Below are positions 1 through 6,682 of a stretch of 7,016 nt of DNA, piece by piece (within the stretch, counting starts at the first letter, position 1; the number at the start of each line of letters is the position of its first letter). The notes below the pieces were generated by a model. The model had not been told where the DNA came from. It saw nothing but the letters and a program-made list of their open reading frames with translations, and made no database searches. The translations under genes were made by a program, and so were the position numbers. The DNA lies in NCBI GenBank assembly GCA_017475845.1, contig JAFVEU010000064.1:1-7016 (forward strand), given 5' to 3'. The DNA is from Lachnospiraceae bacterium (lineage in GTDB: Bacteria > Bacillota > Clostridia > Lachnospirales > Lachnospiraceae).

Positions 1-1030
1 CAGGATTCTTCTCTGCAAAGATCTGAGCCCGGAGAGATGAGATCTCCTGTAGATCCTCATCGCTTAAATACGGCATTAAGGGAAGAAGGACCTTCTGGTT
101 ATCCTCCTCCATAAGATCATCAACCAGGGTCTGCTCCACATCCGATAACAGATCTTCCACGGGCAGTTCAGCTATGGGCGGCAAACCGGACTTGCCGGTA
201 GTCGATGACCCGCCATCCGGCTCCTCATCCGGGTCATCATCCGGATCCGCTGCGATATCGTTTTTCCCGGTGACATGTTTTAATACAATACCGCTTACGA
301 TCTTTCTGAGCTTCGCTTCAAGGCCGGACAGTGTATCCGCCGGGTTATCGTCTTCATCCCCGGTTCCGGCCTCCGCAGATTTCAGAGCCCTTATCCTGTC
401 TAAGATCCCGGCAATATCCGCTGCTACGGACTTGCTTATGTATTTTCTGTAAGGCGCAAGTGTCTTTTCCGGATTTCCGTCCATGATATCATCGACGAGA
501 GCTTTTTCCTTGTCCGTCAAAAGCTCTTCCGATGACAGTTCAACCGGTTTCGGCAGCTGGTCTGTTCCGGCCAGCAGAACCTGTCCCGGCTCTGTCTCCT
601 TAAATCTGTCCGTATCGGCTCTCCAGCTCTGGGCTCCAAGCTCTTTTTCTGTCCTCCAGTCCTGACATGCCTTCAGATCATAATAATCTCTTTTCTTTTC
701 GTAACCCTTCCTTCTACGGAAATGGGATTTTTTGCTGACGTTCTTGCCTGAGTTGAATTCCTGCAGGACCTCCAGCGAAGCCTCTTCTGCGGCCTGCTTA
801 TCACTTTCAAGCTGGGCTTTTCTTCCGAAAACGGACCGCTTCAGATCAGCGATCCTGCTGCTGCCCTTAAGCATCCTTACCCATCTTGAGGAAGCTGAGG
901 CATTCGCTGCCTGTAATGAAGCTGCCGCAGCTCCGGATGAAGACATGGTTGCTGTTGCTGTTGCCGAACTTGCAGTTATCCCGGATTTTCCATCAGCTTT
1001 TTTTAATCTGCTCTTCGCTGTCGGATCCAT
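1..1030 (-). CDS. Unrecognised repeat-containing soluble protein (C-terminus outside window)
   Basis: An uninterrupted reading frame of 343 codons runs from an ATG at 1030 to the left edge with no stop, so the protein is longer than seen. The start is supported by an in-frame TGA just upstream and by a GAGGTGA ribosome binding site 6 bases before the ATG. There is no signal peptide or membrane segment, so a cytoplasmic location is inferred. Residues about 19-48 are an Ala/Ser/Thr low-complexity stretch, residues 100-118 are very basic (KKSHFRRRKGYEKKRDYY), and residues 226-273 contain an acidic linker (DPDDDPDEEPDGG). Two diverged copies of a 55-residue repeat lie at residues 159-213 and 283-337. 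I do not recognise the family. It follows the VWA lipoprotein gene by 99 bases on the same strand but has its own candidate promoter. Being a gene is well supported; function is unknown. Confidence 0.85.
   Translation of the reverse strand, partial: MDPTAKSRLKKADGKSGITASSATATATMSSSGAAAASLQAANASASSRWVRMLKGSSRIADLKRSVFGRKAQLESDKQAAEEASLEVLQEFNSGKNVSKKSHFRRRKGYEKKRDYYDLKACQDWRTEKELGAQSWRADTDRFKETEPGQVLLAGTDQLPKPVELSSEELLTDKEKALVDDIMDGNPEKTLAPYRKYISKSVAADIAGILDRIRALKSAEAGTGDEDDNPADTLSGLEAKLRKIVSGIVLKHVTGKNDIAADPDDDPDEEPDGGSSTTGKSGLPPIAELPVEDLLSDVEQTLVDDLMEEDNQKVLLPLMPYLSDEDLQEISSLRAQIFAEKNP
20..184 (-). repeat. Protein repeat copy B (55 residues) in the partial gene
   Basis: Residues 283-337, beginning LPPIAELPVEDLL and containing TLVDDLM. 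This is the second copy of the unit seen at residues 159-213. It ends only a few residues before the window edge, so further copies may follow outside. The 69-residue spacer between the copies carries the acidic linker. Confidence 0.7.
214..244. repeat. Short tandem repeat, CATCCGG at 12-base period
   Basis: CATCCGG occurs at 214, 226 and 238, exactly 12 bases apart. On the coding (minus) strand it specifies Pro-Asp every four residues in the acidic linker DPDDDPDEEPDGG. The spacing keeps the frame, so copy-number changes would only lengthen or shorten the linker. Confidence 0.6.
392..556 (-). repeat. Protein repeat copy A (55 residues) in the partial gene
   Basis: Residues 159-213 of the partial protein, beginning LPKPVELSSEELL and containing ALVDDIM. 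They align without gaps to copy B, with 21 of 55 residues identical by hand count. Shared positions include LP..., EL..E.LL.D.E, LVDD.M, K.L.P...Y.S and two isoleucines. The DNA of the two copies has diverged, so this is an old duplication and probably one helical domain per copy. Confidence 0.7.
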
Positions 1031-1050
1031 ACCTTCTCACCTCACATAAC

Positions 1051-1068
1051 AACTGCCCCCCCGCAGTT
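1051..1068 (-). promoter_or_regulatory. Perfect leader hairpin with homopolymer loop
   Basis: AACTGC and GCAGTT form a perfect 6-bp stem around a six-base loop that is all G in the minus-strand transcript. It lies about 8 bases upstream of the GAGGTGA ribosome binding site of the gene starting at 1030. No T-run follows, so it is not a standard terminator. It could stabilise the 5' end or affect translation. The hairpin is seen directly; any role is inferred. Confidence 0.4.
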
Positions 1069-1074
1069 TATCAC

Positions 1075-1116
1075 GTCGTACATAGGATTATACGACAAGG
1101 CGCTTACCCCTGGCAC
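1075..1116 (-). promoter_or_regulatory. Candidate promoter with palindrome over the -10 box
   Basis: On the minus strand a consensus TATAAT (1087-1092) sits 18 bases from GTGCCA (1111-1116), which matches TTGACA at 4 of 6 positions. The -10 lies inside an inverted repeat, GTCGTA (1091-1096 read on minus) with TACGAC (1075-1080 read on minus), separated by 10 bases. A 22-bp dyad on the -10 is a typical place for a repressor operator. It would give the gene at 1030 its own expression, apart from read-through from the VWA gene, after which I see no convincing terminator. Confidence 0.45.
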
Positions 1117-1129
1117 CCTCAAACTGTAT

Positions 1130-2797
1130 CTATAACTGCACATTAAACAGGTTTCTGAGCTGGTTTACTATATCGTCCGAACTTGCATTGATAAGGGCTG
1201 CCTCGTTAACGGAAGACAGGGTCCTCAGCTGGTCCTCGGCATCGCCGCCGCTCAGATTATAGCCTATGGAATAGACCGGAACATCCAGACCTCCCACGAT
1301 CCTTGACGCTCTCTTCAGATCCACGCCCCTGTTGGCATCCCCGTCCGAGAGGACGAAAAGCATGGGCTTTGCATCCGGCACTTCTTCCATCTTTTCCTCG
1401 ATCATCTTTAAACCCACCAGAACCGCATTATATGTGGCGGTTCCCCCGGAGGCCGTAAGAGATTTGACCGCGCCGGAGAAATACGCCCTCTGGGTAGCGT
1501 CAAACTGCTCTATGGGCAGGTTCACATATACATCCTCATTATAGGATATCAGCCCGATATAATGGTCATCGCTTATATATCTGGAAGAGGCCAGAAGGGA
1601 TTCCTTAAGGGAATTTATGGGCATTCCGTCCATGGATCCGGAAATATCCGATACAAATACGGCAACGACAGGTCTTCCCCCGTCCTTGGAGGCTTTCCAC
1701 ACCTTCTGCGCCGCTATGTAACCTGATCCGTCCAGGCCGGATTCCTGGGAAACATATTCATCATGCTGGTTAAAGCCCTTATCGGAGGCCAGTCTCTGCA
1801 TCTTGTCAGAAAGGCAGAATTCGGTAAACAGCCTGGCCGCCTCCTGCTTTTCCTCCGAAACATAATCAAAGGTGTATACCGGATGGTCATGCCTTATTCC
1901 CGCAGGAGTATAGACATACTTCCTGAGTTCGGGAGTGTTCCTGTATGCCTGCTCCTCCATGACCATGGCTTTTATGATCCCTTTTTCGGCCTGTTCTCTC
2001 AGTACTGCCGTTGTATATGCTACAGGAGGGGACTGCTTCTGATACTCAAGGAGCTTTTCCGAAGCCGTGTCAGACAGCGGATCCGAAGGATCAAAGGCCT
2101 TCAGCATTGCTGTAAGGATGTTCAGACCGGTTGAAGAGGTATAGGGATTAGTATAGGCAAAGGTCAGGTCTCCCGCAAGGGAAGCCTCCAGCACCTTATC
2201 CACCGTAACATCTCCGTATTTTGAAACAAAGCCGTCATAGGTGTTCTTTTCCATAAGAATACCCGCCGTATTTCCGGCGATACGGTCTTTGAGCTCTATA
2301 ACCTTGAATCCGTGGGCTTTCAGCATTTCTCCCCAGGCATTGTTGGAAGGAACAAAAACATCCGGGCGGTAATCTCCGTCGTTCATATAAGTGACCACCT
2401 CACCGGAGGTGATCTTCCTTACGGATACGGATACTGTCCTGCCGTCTATGGTCTGCTTTGACCTGTTAAAGTTCTCCGCCGCCTCGACCATCCAGTCATC
2501 CGGCGCTTTGGAGCTCATTTCCGTTGCGGCGGCGATCTCTATATCTATATCTCCCCGCCCCTCCGCAACTATGGGGAAGGTGTCAATACTTGCAAGACTG
2601 GTCACGGCTTCATCCGTATTATAGATATCAAGGGGTGCGCTTATGGAGACCGGTGCGATCTTATCGTAATACACATCCAGCTCTTTCATGCTCTCTTCCC
2701 TGGTATATCTGGAAGCATCATCCGCTATGGATCCCGAACATGCCGTACAGCATAATACTGTCACCAGTACCAGGATCACCGATATTATCTTTTTCAA
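1130..2797 (-). CDS. Substrate-binding and VWA domain lipoprotein
   Basis: A 555-residue exported lipoprotein. The N-terminus is a signal peptide (KK, hydrophobic core to residue 15) ending at CTAC, with Cys20 the likely lipidated residue. Residues about 80-360 resemble an extracellular solute-binding protein: they include RPDVFVPSNNAW (144-155), a TNPYTSSTGLNIL stretch (216-228) and AYTTAVLREQAEKG (260-273). Residues about 376-545 are a von Willebrand factor A domain with a complete metal-site set: DISGS (384-388), Thr453 in GGTATYNA, and Asp485 in LSDGD. This combination matches a known clostridial architecture, but the ligand is unknown. The start codon is TTG, preceded by GGAGGGG 7 bases away. 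The next in-frame Met is residue 36, which would lose the signal peptide. The gene overlaps the preceding one by 4 bases (TTGA), so translational coupling is likely. The TAG stop is at 1130-1132. Confidence 0.9.
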   Translation of the reverse strand: MKKIISVILVLVTVLCCTACSGSIADDASRYTREESMKELDVYYDKIAPVSISAPLDIYNTDEAVTSLASIDTFPIVAEGRGDIDIEIAAATEMSSKAPDDWMVEAAENFNRSKQTIDGRTVSVSVRKITSGEVVTYMNDGDYRPDVFVPSNNAWGEMLKAHGFKVIELKDRIAGNTAGILMEKNTYDGFVSKYGDVTVDKVLEASLAGDLTFAYTNPYTSSTGLNILTAMLKAFDPSDPLSDTASEKLLEYQKQSPPVAYTTAVLREQAEKGIIKAMVMEEQAYRNTPELRKYVYTPAGIRHDHPVYTFDYVSEEKQEAARLFTEFCLSDKMQRLASDKGFNQHDEYVSQESGLDGSGYIAAQKVWKASKDGGRPVVAVFVSDISGSMDGMPINSLKESLLASSRYISDDHYIGLISYNEDVYVNLPIEQFDATQRAYFSGAVKSLTASGGTATYNAVLVGLKMIEEKMEEVPDAKPMLFVLSDGDANRGVDLKRASRIVGGLDVPVYSIGYNLSGGDAEDQLRTLSSVNEAALINASSDDIVNQLRNLFNVQL

Positions 2798-3546
2798 AGC
2801 TTTTCCCCTCCGTTTATGGTATTTCTGATGGTTCTTATCCAGCTGTCCAGGAGACTTCTGTCCGGATTCTCCTGCTCGTTATAACTGTCGATCCAGTCGG
2901 CTGAAACCTTGAGGAGCTCCTTGGACTGGTCGAGGAGCTCCTGATTCTTGCTTAAGGATCTCTCTACCTTATCCATGTCTAATTTGCTCTCGTCCGCCCC
3001 GGGTCCGGAAACGATGCACTGATTTACTATTCCTCTGTAATTAAGGCAGATCTCATGCTCCACCTGTTCCAGAGTATTGACCGTATCCTTGAGATATGCG
3101 GCATCATTGCTTTCAAGCAGCATCTGCTGGCGTTTCTGCAGTTCATCCATGCGGTCAAGCTGGGACAGGCATCTGTCCATCAGATTCACTGCCCCGGGGG
3201 TTGATTCCTTTATCTGCATGAGTCTTTTTCTGGTATTCACCGGATTCCCGGCATCCAGCCTGTACTGCTCAGCGATATCATTATGGATATCCAGTGACTT
3301 AAGCCTTTTTTCCTCAAGCATATCCTGCCTGTGTATCCTGGCGGCTGCGGAAATAAGCCTGACAGAGGAAACAGCAAAACCCGCCCCGAAGATCAGGGGG
3401 ACTGCCGTTGAAACAGCTGTAGCCGTCCGTATGCCAAGGGATATTATCATCCCGGGGGCTAACAGCTTCATAAGCAGAAAGGAACCTGCCGTAAGCCCTG
3501 CCAGTATAACTGTCCTTATTATCTTTCCCTTTAATAGATCTTTCAT
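2794..3546 (-). CDS. Two-TM helical membrane protein, possibly XpaC-like
   Basis: 250 residues. The N-terminus has two hydrophobic segments, about residues 10-30 and 44-68, with basic residues before the first (KDLLKGK). The rest (70-250) is charged and helix-rich with coiled-coil character, for example the LSQLDRMDELQKRQQMLLE and KNQELLDQSKELLK regions, and would lie in the cytoplasm. Position between telA and a VWA gene, size and topology recall the XpaC (5-bromo-4-chloroindolyl phosphate hydrolysis) proteins often found beside TelA. I cannot see a diagnostic motif, so that label is tentative and no enzyme activity should be assumed. The ATG at 3546 is the first after an in-frame TGA, and its ribosome binding site is poor (TGGGAA). 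A 70-base gap separates it from telA, with no clear promoter or terminator in it. Its TGA stop overlaps the start of the VWA gene. Confidence 0.85.
   Translation of the reverse strand: MKDLLKGKIIRTVILAGLTAGSFLLMKLLAPGMIISLGIRTATAVSTAVPLIFGAGFAVSSVRLISAAARIHRQDMLEEKRLKSLDIHNDIAEQYRLDAGNPVNTRKRLMQIKESTPGAVNLMDRCLSQLDRMDELQKRQQMLLESNDAAYLKDTVNTLEQVEHEICLNYRGIVNQCIVSGPGADESKLDMDKVERSLSKNQELLDQSKELLKVSADWIDSYNEQENPDRSLLDSWIRTIRNTINGGEKL
2805..2811 (-). promoter_or_regulatory. Ribosome binding site that fixes a TTG start
   Basis: GGAGGGG lies inside the last codons of the upstream membrane-protein gene, 7 bases before TTG at 2797. No ATG or GTG in this frame is close enough to use it. It is therefore the main evidence that the VWA lipoprotein starts at TTG. 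Confidence 0.7.
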
Positions 3547-3616
3547 TTCCCATCAATCGGCGGATCGCCCCACAGCCTGCCCTTTATAAAGCAGACCGCT
3601 TCTTACCGCATTTATA

Positions 3617-4750
3617 TCAGGCGTGTCCCACCAGGTTTTCCTTCAGCTCGTTCTCTATGTTCTGAAGCTCTATTTCAGCATTCCTGCGCTTCTCGCGGCC
3701 TTCTTCCTGTATCTTCATCACTTCGTTTATCATGGAGATGATATCGGTATTGGCCTGCTTCAGGGTCTCGATATCAACGATGCCCCTCTCCGCCTCTTTT
3801 GCGGACTCTATGGCATTGACCTTTAACGCCGCCGACTGTTCCTTCAGCATCTTATTTGTGAGGTCGCTTACGGAACGCTGCATCTCTATGGCCTGCCTGC
3901 TGTTCTCCATGGCAAGGGCAAGGCTCACTCTTCTCTTCCAGAGGGAAATGGTATCGGTTGAACTGGTATAGAGACTGCGGGCCATCTCCTGGTCGTTCTG
4001 CTGTACCATCCTTATCTGGGGAGCAAGCTGCATGCAGGTGGTACGGGTGAGCTCCATATCATAGATCTGCTTTTCAAACTGGTTGATCCGCTCATTTAAG
4101 TCCCTGTAAGCCCAGGCATCTTCCTGGGTTCCGCTTTCCTCAGCCTTCTGCTTTAGCTCTACAAGCTCTCCCGCCTTCACTTCTTCCAGCTTCTTCTTCC
4201 CCGCCAGAATGTACATGGTGAGTTCCTTGTAATATTCCAGGTTCTCGGCATACATCTTGTCGAGCTTGTCTATATCCACAAGGAGCTTCATCCTCTGTCC
4301 TTCCAGTTCTTTGGCGATCCCGTCCACGGTGCTGCTCACCTTTCCGTAGCGGACTTTAAGCTCCTCTCCCTTTTTTTTGATGTTATTGAAGAGCTTGAAA
4401 CCGCCCTGGGAATCGGGGTCACAGTTTTTAACCTGGACGGTAAGCTCCGTAAGGAGTTTTCCTATCTCTCCCACATCCTTGCCGGAAACGCCCTTCAGCG
4501 CATCATCCGCAAAGCCTGTGGCCTTTTTCCTGGCAGTTTCCCCGTATCTGGATATAAGAGCACTGTTATGCAGATCGATCTTCTCCGCAAATTCATCAAC
4601 CGTCTTCTGTTCTTCGGGAGAAAGTGCTTCCACCTCGCTCTTTATCTGCTCGATCTGTGCCCCCAGATCGGAAGCCACGATCTCGTTTTTCTCTTTTACA
4701 GCATTGTCTAATACCGGTTCATCAACCCCGTCTAAGATAAGCTCTGCCAT
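3617..4750 (-). CDS. telA: TelA family toxic anion resistance protein
   Basis: 377 residues, about the usual length for TelA (KlaA/TelA family, originally linked to tellurite resistance). It is all helical with no signal or membrane segment, so cytoplasmic. The C-terminal half carries the family's recognisable blocks: LAPQIRMVQQND (242-253), ISLWKRRVSLALA (268-280), SDLTNKML (295-302) and ERGIVDIETLKQANTDI (321-337), followed by a charged helix EEGREKRRNAEIEL (349-362). The N-terminal half is variable, with an acidic start as in many clostridial members. The biochemical role of TelA is not settled; stress and membrane-linked functions have been proposed. The start has AAAGGAG at 4761-4767, 10 bases from the ATG. 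It is the first gene of the cluster and has its own promoter and a leader hairpin. Together with the membrane protein and VWA lipoprotein it probably forms one functional unit. Confidence 0.93.
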   Translation of the reverse strand: MAELILDGVDEPVLDNAVKEKNEIVASDLGAQIEQIKSEVEALSPEEQKTVDEFAEKIDLHNSALISRYGETARKKATGFADDALKGVSGKDVGEIGKLLTELTVQVKNCDPDSQGGFKLFNNIKKKGEELKVRYGKVSSTVDGIAKELEGQRMKLLVDIDKLDKMYAENLEYYKELTMYILAGKKKLEEVKAGELVELKQKAEESGTQEDAWAYRDLNERINQFEKQIYDMELTRTTCMQLAPQIRMVQQNDQEMARSLYTSSTDTISLWKRRVSLALAMENSRQAIEMQRSVSDLTNKMLKEQSAALKVNAIESAKEAERGIVDIETLKQANTDIISMINEVMKIQEEGREKRRNAEIELQNIENELKENLVGHA

Positions 4751-4784
4751 TTTCCTGTCACTCCTTTCACAGATCAGAATCGTG

Positions 4785-4818
4785 GTAAACGGCAGAACCT
4801 TTTCGTTCCGGCGTTTAC
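4785..4818 (-). promoter_or_regulatory. Leader hairpin upstream of telA
   Basis: In the minus-strand transcript GTAAACG pairs with CGTTTAC. An inner GAAC/GTTC stem is closed by a GAAAAG loop, with a small internal loop between the two stems. It occupies most of the roughly 75-base leader between the promoter and the ribosome binding site at 4761-4767. There is no T-run, so it is not a terminator. It may protect the 5' end or bind a regulator. Confidence 0.45.
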
Positions 4819-4829
4819 TGCATCACATT

Positions 4830-4858
4830 ATTATACTATAATTTCCTCCGGACTTGAA
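4830..4858 (-). promoter_or_regulatory. Promoter of the telA cluster
   Basis: The minus strand has a consensus TATAAT at 4830-4835. The weak -35 TTCAAG at 4853-4858 matches 3 of 6 positions, with a 17-base spacer. Transcription would start near 4823, giving a leader of about 75 bases before telA. The poor -35 suggests either an activator or modest basal strength. Confidence 0.6.
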
Positions 4859-4859
4859 C

Positions 4860-4883
4860 AAAAACCCTGCCGGATCTCAGGAT
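4860..4883 (-). terminator. Probable terminator of the 554-residue lipoprotein gene
   Basis: After the TAG stop at 4925-4927 the minus-strand transcript contains TCCTG, eight loop bases and CAGGG, followed at once by TTTTT. The stem is only 5 bp, so termination may be weak. The same ATCCTG can instead pair with CAGGAT at 4894-4899, a 6-bp stem that would compete with the terminator stem. A third hairpin with a TTCG loop lies just upstream at about 4901-4918. Confidence 0.4.
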
Positions 4884-4924
4884 TGAAGCGTTTATCCTGC
4901 GCCGGATCCGAAGGTCCGGTGCTT

Positions 4925-6589
4925 CTACCAGAGGGCGATCTCCGTACCGAAAATGCTGTCCGTGCCCTTTCCGGTCTTTCTGTTTATCTCATACCACGCA
5001 GAGGTGGAATTGTGATCCCCCATGTTGTCGTACAGCTGTATCGTCACCATATCTCCGCTGCTGCTGTCTATGGCGGCAAGAGAGGGCCGGTACCCGGTCT
5101 CTTTTTCATAGTAGTCCAGAGCCAGCTCGCAGATCTCATCATCCGTGTAGCCTCCCCCGGCACTGTTTTCCGGTAATGTATCGTCCTTACCTAATTCCAC
5201 GGATGAAAAGGGGGTATAATCGATCCAGACATATGAATCCTCCGCCTTTTTTTCGTAGTCATCATACATTTTCTCGCTGATATGCTCGGCGTTTTCCGTA
5301 TCCCAGAAGTCGTTTTTGGAATAGTACCAGGGTTCTTTATCCGGATCCGAAAAGTCCATATCATAGATGATGCCGTCTATGGGTGTCAGGAATTTATAGG
5401 AACCCTCTATGCCATAGTGTATGAGTACATAATTGGAAGCAGAGGAAGAACCTTCATTATAAAAGGTATTATCCTCCGAAAGGTAATATCTGTCTCTCTC
5501 CCCTGCACTGACGATCCTTGTCCAGTCTCCTGACCTGACGCCATACACTTCAAATACGGTTTCAGGATATTCCCCGTCGGAATCCGCTCCGATAAAGAGC
5601 TCATCCGTTCCGTCATTATCCAGATCGCGGAAGTAGTATCCCATCTTTTCCATGGGATCGTAGTCCCCTCCCCTTGTATTGGTAAACAGTCCCGGGAGGT
5701 AGCTTAAATTATTATCCATAAGCTTTTCCATATCCCAGCCCTCGGACACGGCACGGGCATACTTCCTGATAATGCCGTCATATATCTCTTTGACCGCAGC
5801 ATCTCTTCCCCCCGGCGGATTCCACAGATTGGAAACAAATACATATCCGTCAGGACTTTCCTTCATAACGAGGCGGTATACCGGTCCCTCCGGAGTCTCT
5901 TCATCCTCACCGAAATATCCGGATATATAGTCAATGCTCAGCTCGTCACCTTCTTTCCTTCCGGAAATGACCCTGGCCGGAAGATAGTTGGTGTCGCCAT
6001 GCTCAAAGACATAGACATCCTGATCCTGTAAATAAAGCCAGTTCAGTGGATGGGCCATCTCATCAAAGGTCATTCCCGTGGTCTTTTTTACAAAATCCTC
6101 CGCTTCCTTTTTACCCACAAATGTAAGTGAAGCATAGACCTCTTCATCCCCTGTGGCCTTTAAGAAATCCTTCTCTATCTTATCCTCGTCGTATTTTGAA
6201 GTATCCGTTCCGGCTCCGTTATAGAACACTTCCTCCCAGAAAATATCCTTCGGGGACGAGAATTCAGCCACCACAAAGCCGTTATATTTTATATCTCCCA
6301 GATCCTTTTCTATCTTTTCAAGCTCTTCCTTCGTAAGGGCTCTTTCCTCCGGCTCAGGTTCAGGTTCCTCTGCGTCAGCAGAGGCTGCCCCGGAAGGTTC
6401 TTCCGCCGCTGTATCTTCTTCCAGCTCCTCCTCTGTTTCTCCGGAAGGGCTCTCCACCGAAGCCGCCGCACTGCTTTCCGGAGCTGCCCCGCTCTCCTTT
6501 TTCCCGCATCCGGAAGAAAATGATACGATAATTAAAAATAACACTGCCAGAATTACATTCTTATTCGTATTATTAATCAACATACACAT
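4925..6589 (-). CDS. Large surface lipoprotein with DxDxDG loop
   Basis: 554 residues. A signal peptide (hydrophobic residues 12-24) ends at FSSGC, with Cys28 the likely lipid anchor; the Ser at -3 is not the usual Leu. Residues 29-85 are an Ala/Glu/Pro/Ser linker that would hold the folded part away from the membrane. Residues about 95-270 form a globular region I do not recognise. Residues 317-335 contain YYFRDLDNDGTDELFIG, with DLDNDG (322-327) a calcium-type loop like those of FG-GAP/VCBS or dockerin-like repeats. Residues 481-554 form a small C-terminal domain ending in AWYEINRKTGKG (531-542), a pattern I associate with clostridial surface lipoproteins. No catalytic motif is seen. The start at 6589 has AAAAAGGAG 9 bases upstream; a second ATG at 6583 is too far from it. 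It is probably monocistronic, with an extended -10 promoter and a terminator. Function is unknown; ligand or matrix binding outside the cell is a guess. Confidence 0.88.
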   Translation of the reverse strand: MCMLINNTNKNVILAVLFLIIVSFSSGCGKKESGAAPESSAAASVESPSGETEEELEEDTAAEEPSGAASADAEEPEPEPEERALTKEELEKIEKDLGDIKYNGFVVAEFSSPKDIFWEEVFYNGAGTDTSKYDEDKIEKDFLKATGDEEVYASLTFVGKKEAEDFVKKTTGMTFDEMAHPLNWLYLQDQDVYVFEHGDTNYLPARVISGRKEGDELSIDYISGYFGEDEETPEGPVYRLVMKESPDGYVFVSNLWNPPGGRDAAVKEIYDGIIRKYARAVSEGWDMEKLMDNNLSYLPGLFTNTRGGDYDPMEKMGYYFRDLDNDGTDELFIGADSDGEYPETVFEVYGVRSGDWTRIVSAGERDRYYLSEDNTFYNEGSSSASNYVLIHYGIEGSYKFLTPIDGIIYDMDFSDPDKEPWYYSKNDFWDTENAEHISEKMYDDYEKKAEDSYVWIDYTPFSSVELGKDDTLPENSAGGGYTDDEICELALDYYEKETGYRPSLAAIDSSSGDMVTIQLYDNMGDHNSTSAWYEINRKTGKGTDSIFGTEIALW

Positions 6590-6620
6590 ACTCTTTTACT
6601 CCTTTTTCAATACGATTAAT

Positions 6621-6629
6621 ATCATAGCA
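6621..6629 (-). promoter_or_regulatory. Extended -10 promoter of the 554-residue lipoprotein gene
   Basis: The minus strand reads TGCTATGAT: an extended -10 TG motif with TATGAT matching TATAAT at 5 of 6. No good -35 is found at 17 bases, where TTATTT lies inside the hairpin at 6641-6680. Transcription would start near 6614, leaving a short leader with the AAAAAGGAG site at 6599-6607. Confidence 0.5.
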
Positions 6630-6640
6630 TTTTCAAGGCT

Positions 6641-6680
6641 AAAAAATAAGTCCCCTGATCGTTCCGGGGACTTGTTTTTT
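6641..6680. terminator. Bidirectional terminator-shaped hairpin in a divergent intergenic region
   Basis: A six-base A run, then TAAGTCCCC, a 10-base loop, GGGGACTTG and a six-base T run form a 15-bp stem with one G-T wobble. It has a T-run on either strand, so it would work in both directions. Both flanking genes point away from it (start at 6589 leftward, start at 6888 rightward). There is therefore no obvious coding transcript for it to end. It may end a small RNA, block read-through between the two promoters, or be left from a lost gene. Confidence 0.8.
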
Positions 6681-6682
6681 GG

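Noticed and set aside
174..1146. Plus-strand frames of 60 to 105 codons in this stretch (for example 174-452 and 732-1049)
   Set aside because: They lie antisense to the 343-codon minus-strand frame, have Ser/Pro/Leu-rich reverse-complement composition, and lack ribosome binding sites.
1332..2904. Plus-strand frames of 70 to 126 codons
   Set aside because: They are antisense to the VWA lipoprotein and membrane-protein genes, whose domains and start signals are clear.
3314..3556. An 80-codon minus-strand frame beginning just before the membrane-protein start
   Set aside because: It overlaps the N-terminal coding region in another frame and has no membrane or domain pattern; the 250-codon frame explains the sequence better.
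3077..3589. A 170-codon plus-strand frame
   Set aside because: It is antisense to the two-TM protein and has no start signal. Its hydrophobic stretches mirror the real membrane segments.
3547..3616. Possible internal promoter (TATAAA) between telA and the membrane-protein gene
   Set aside because: No acceptable -35 lies at the right distance, and the short GGCG/CGCC hairpin there is too weak to call.
4377..4841. A 154-codon plus-strand frame
   Set aside because: It is antisense to telA and crosses the telA promoter and leader.
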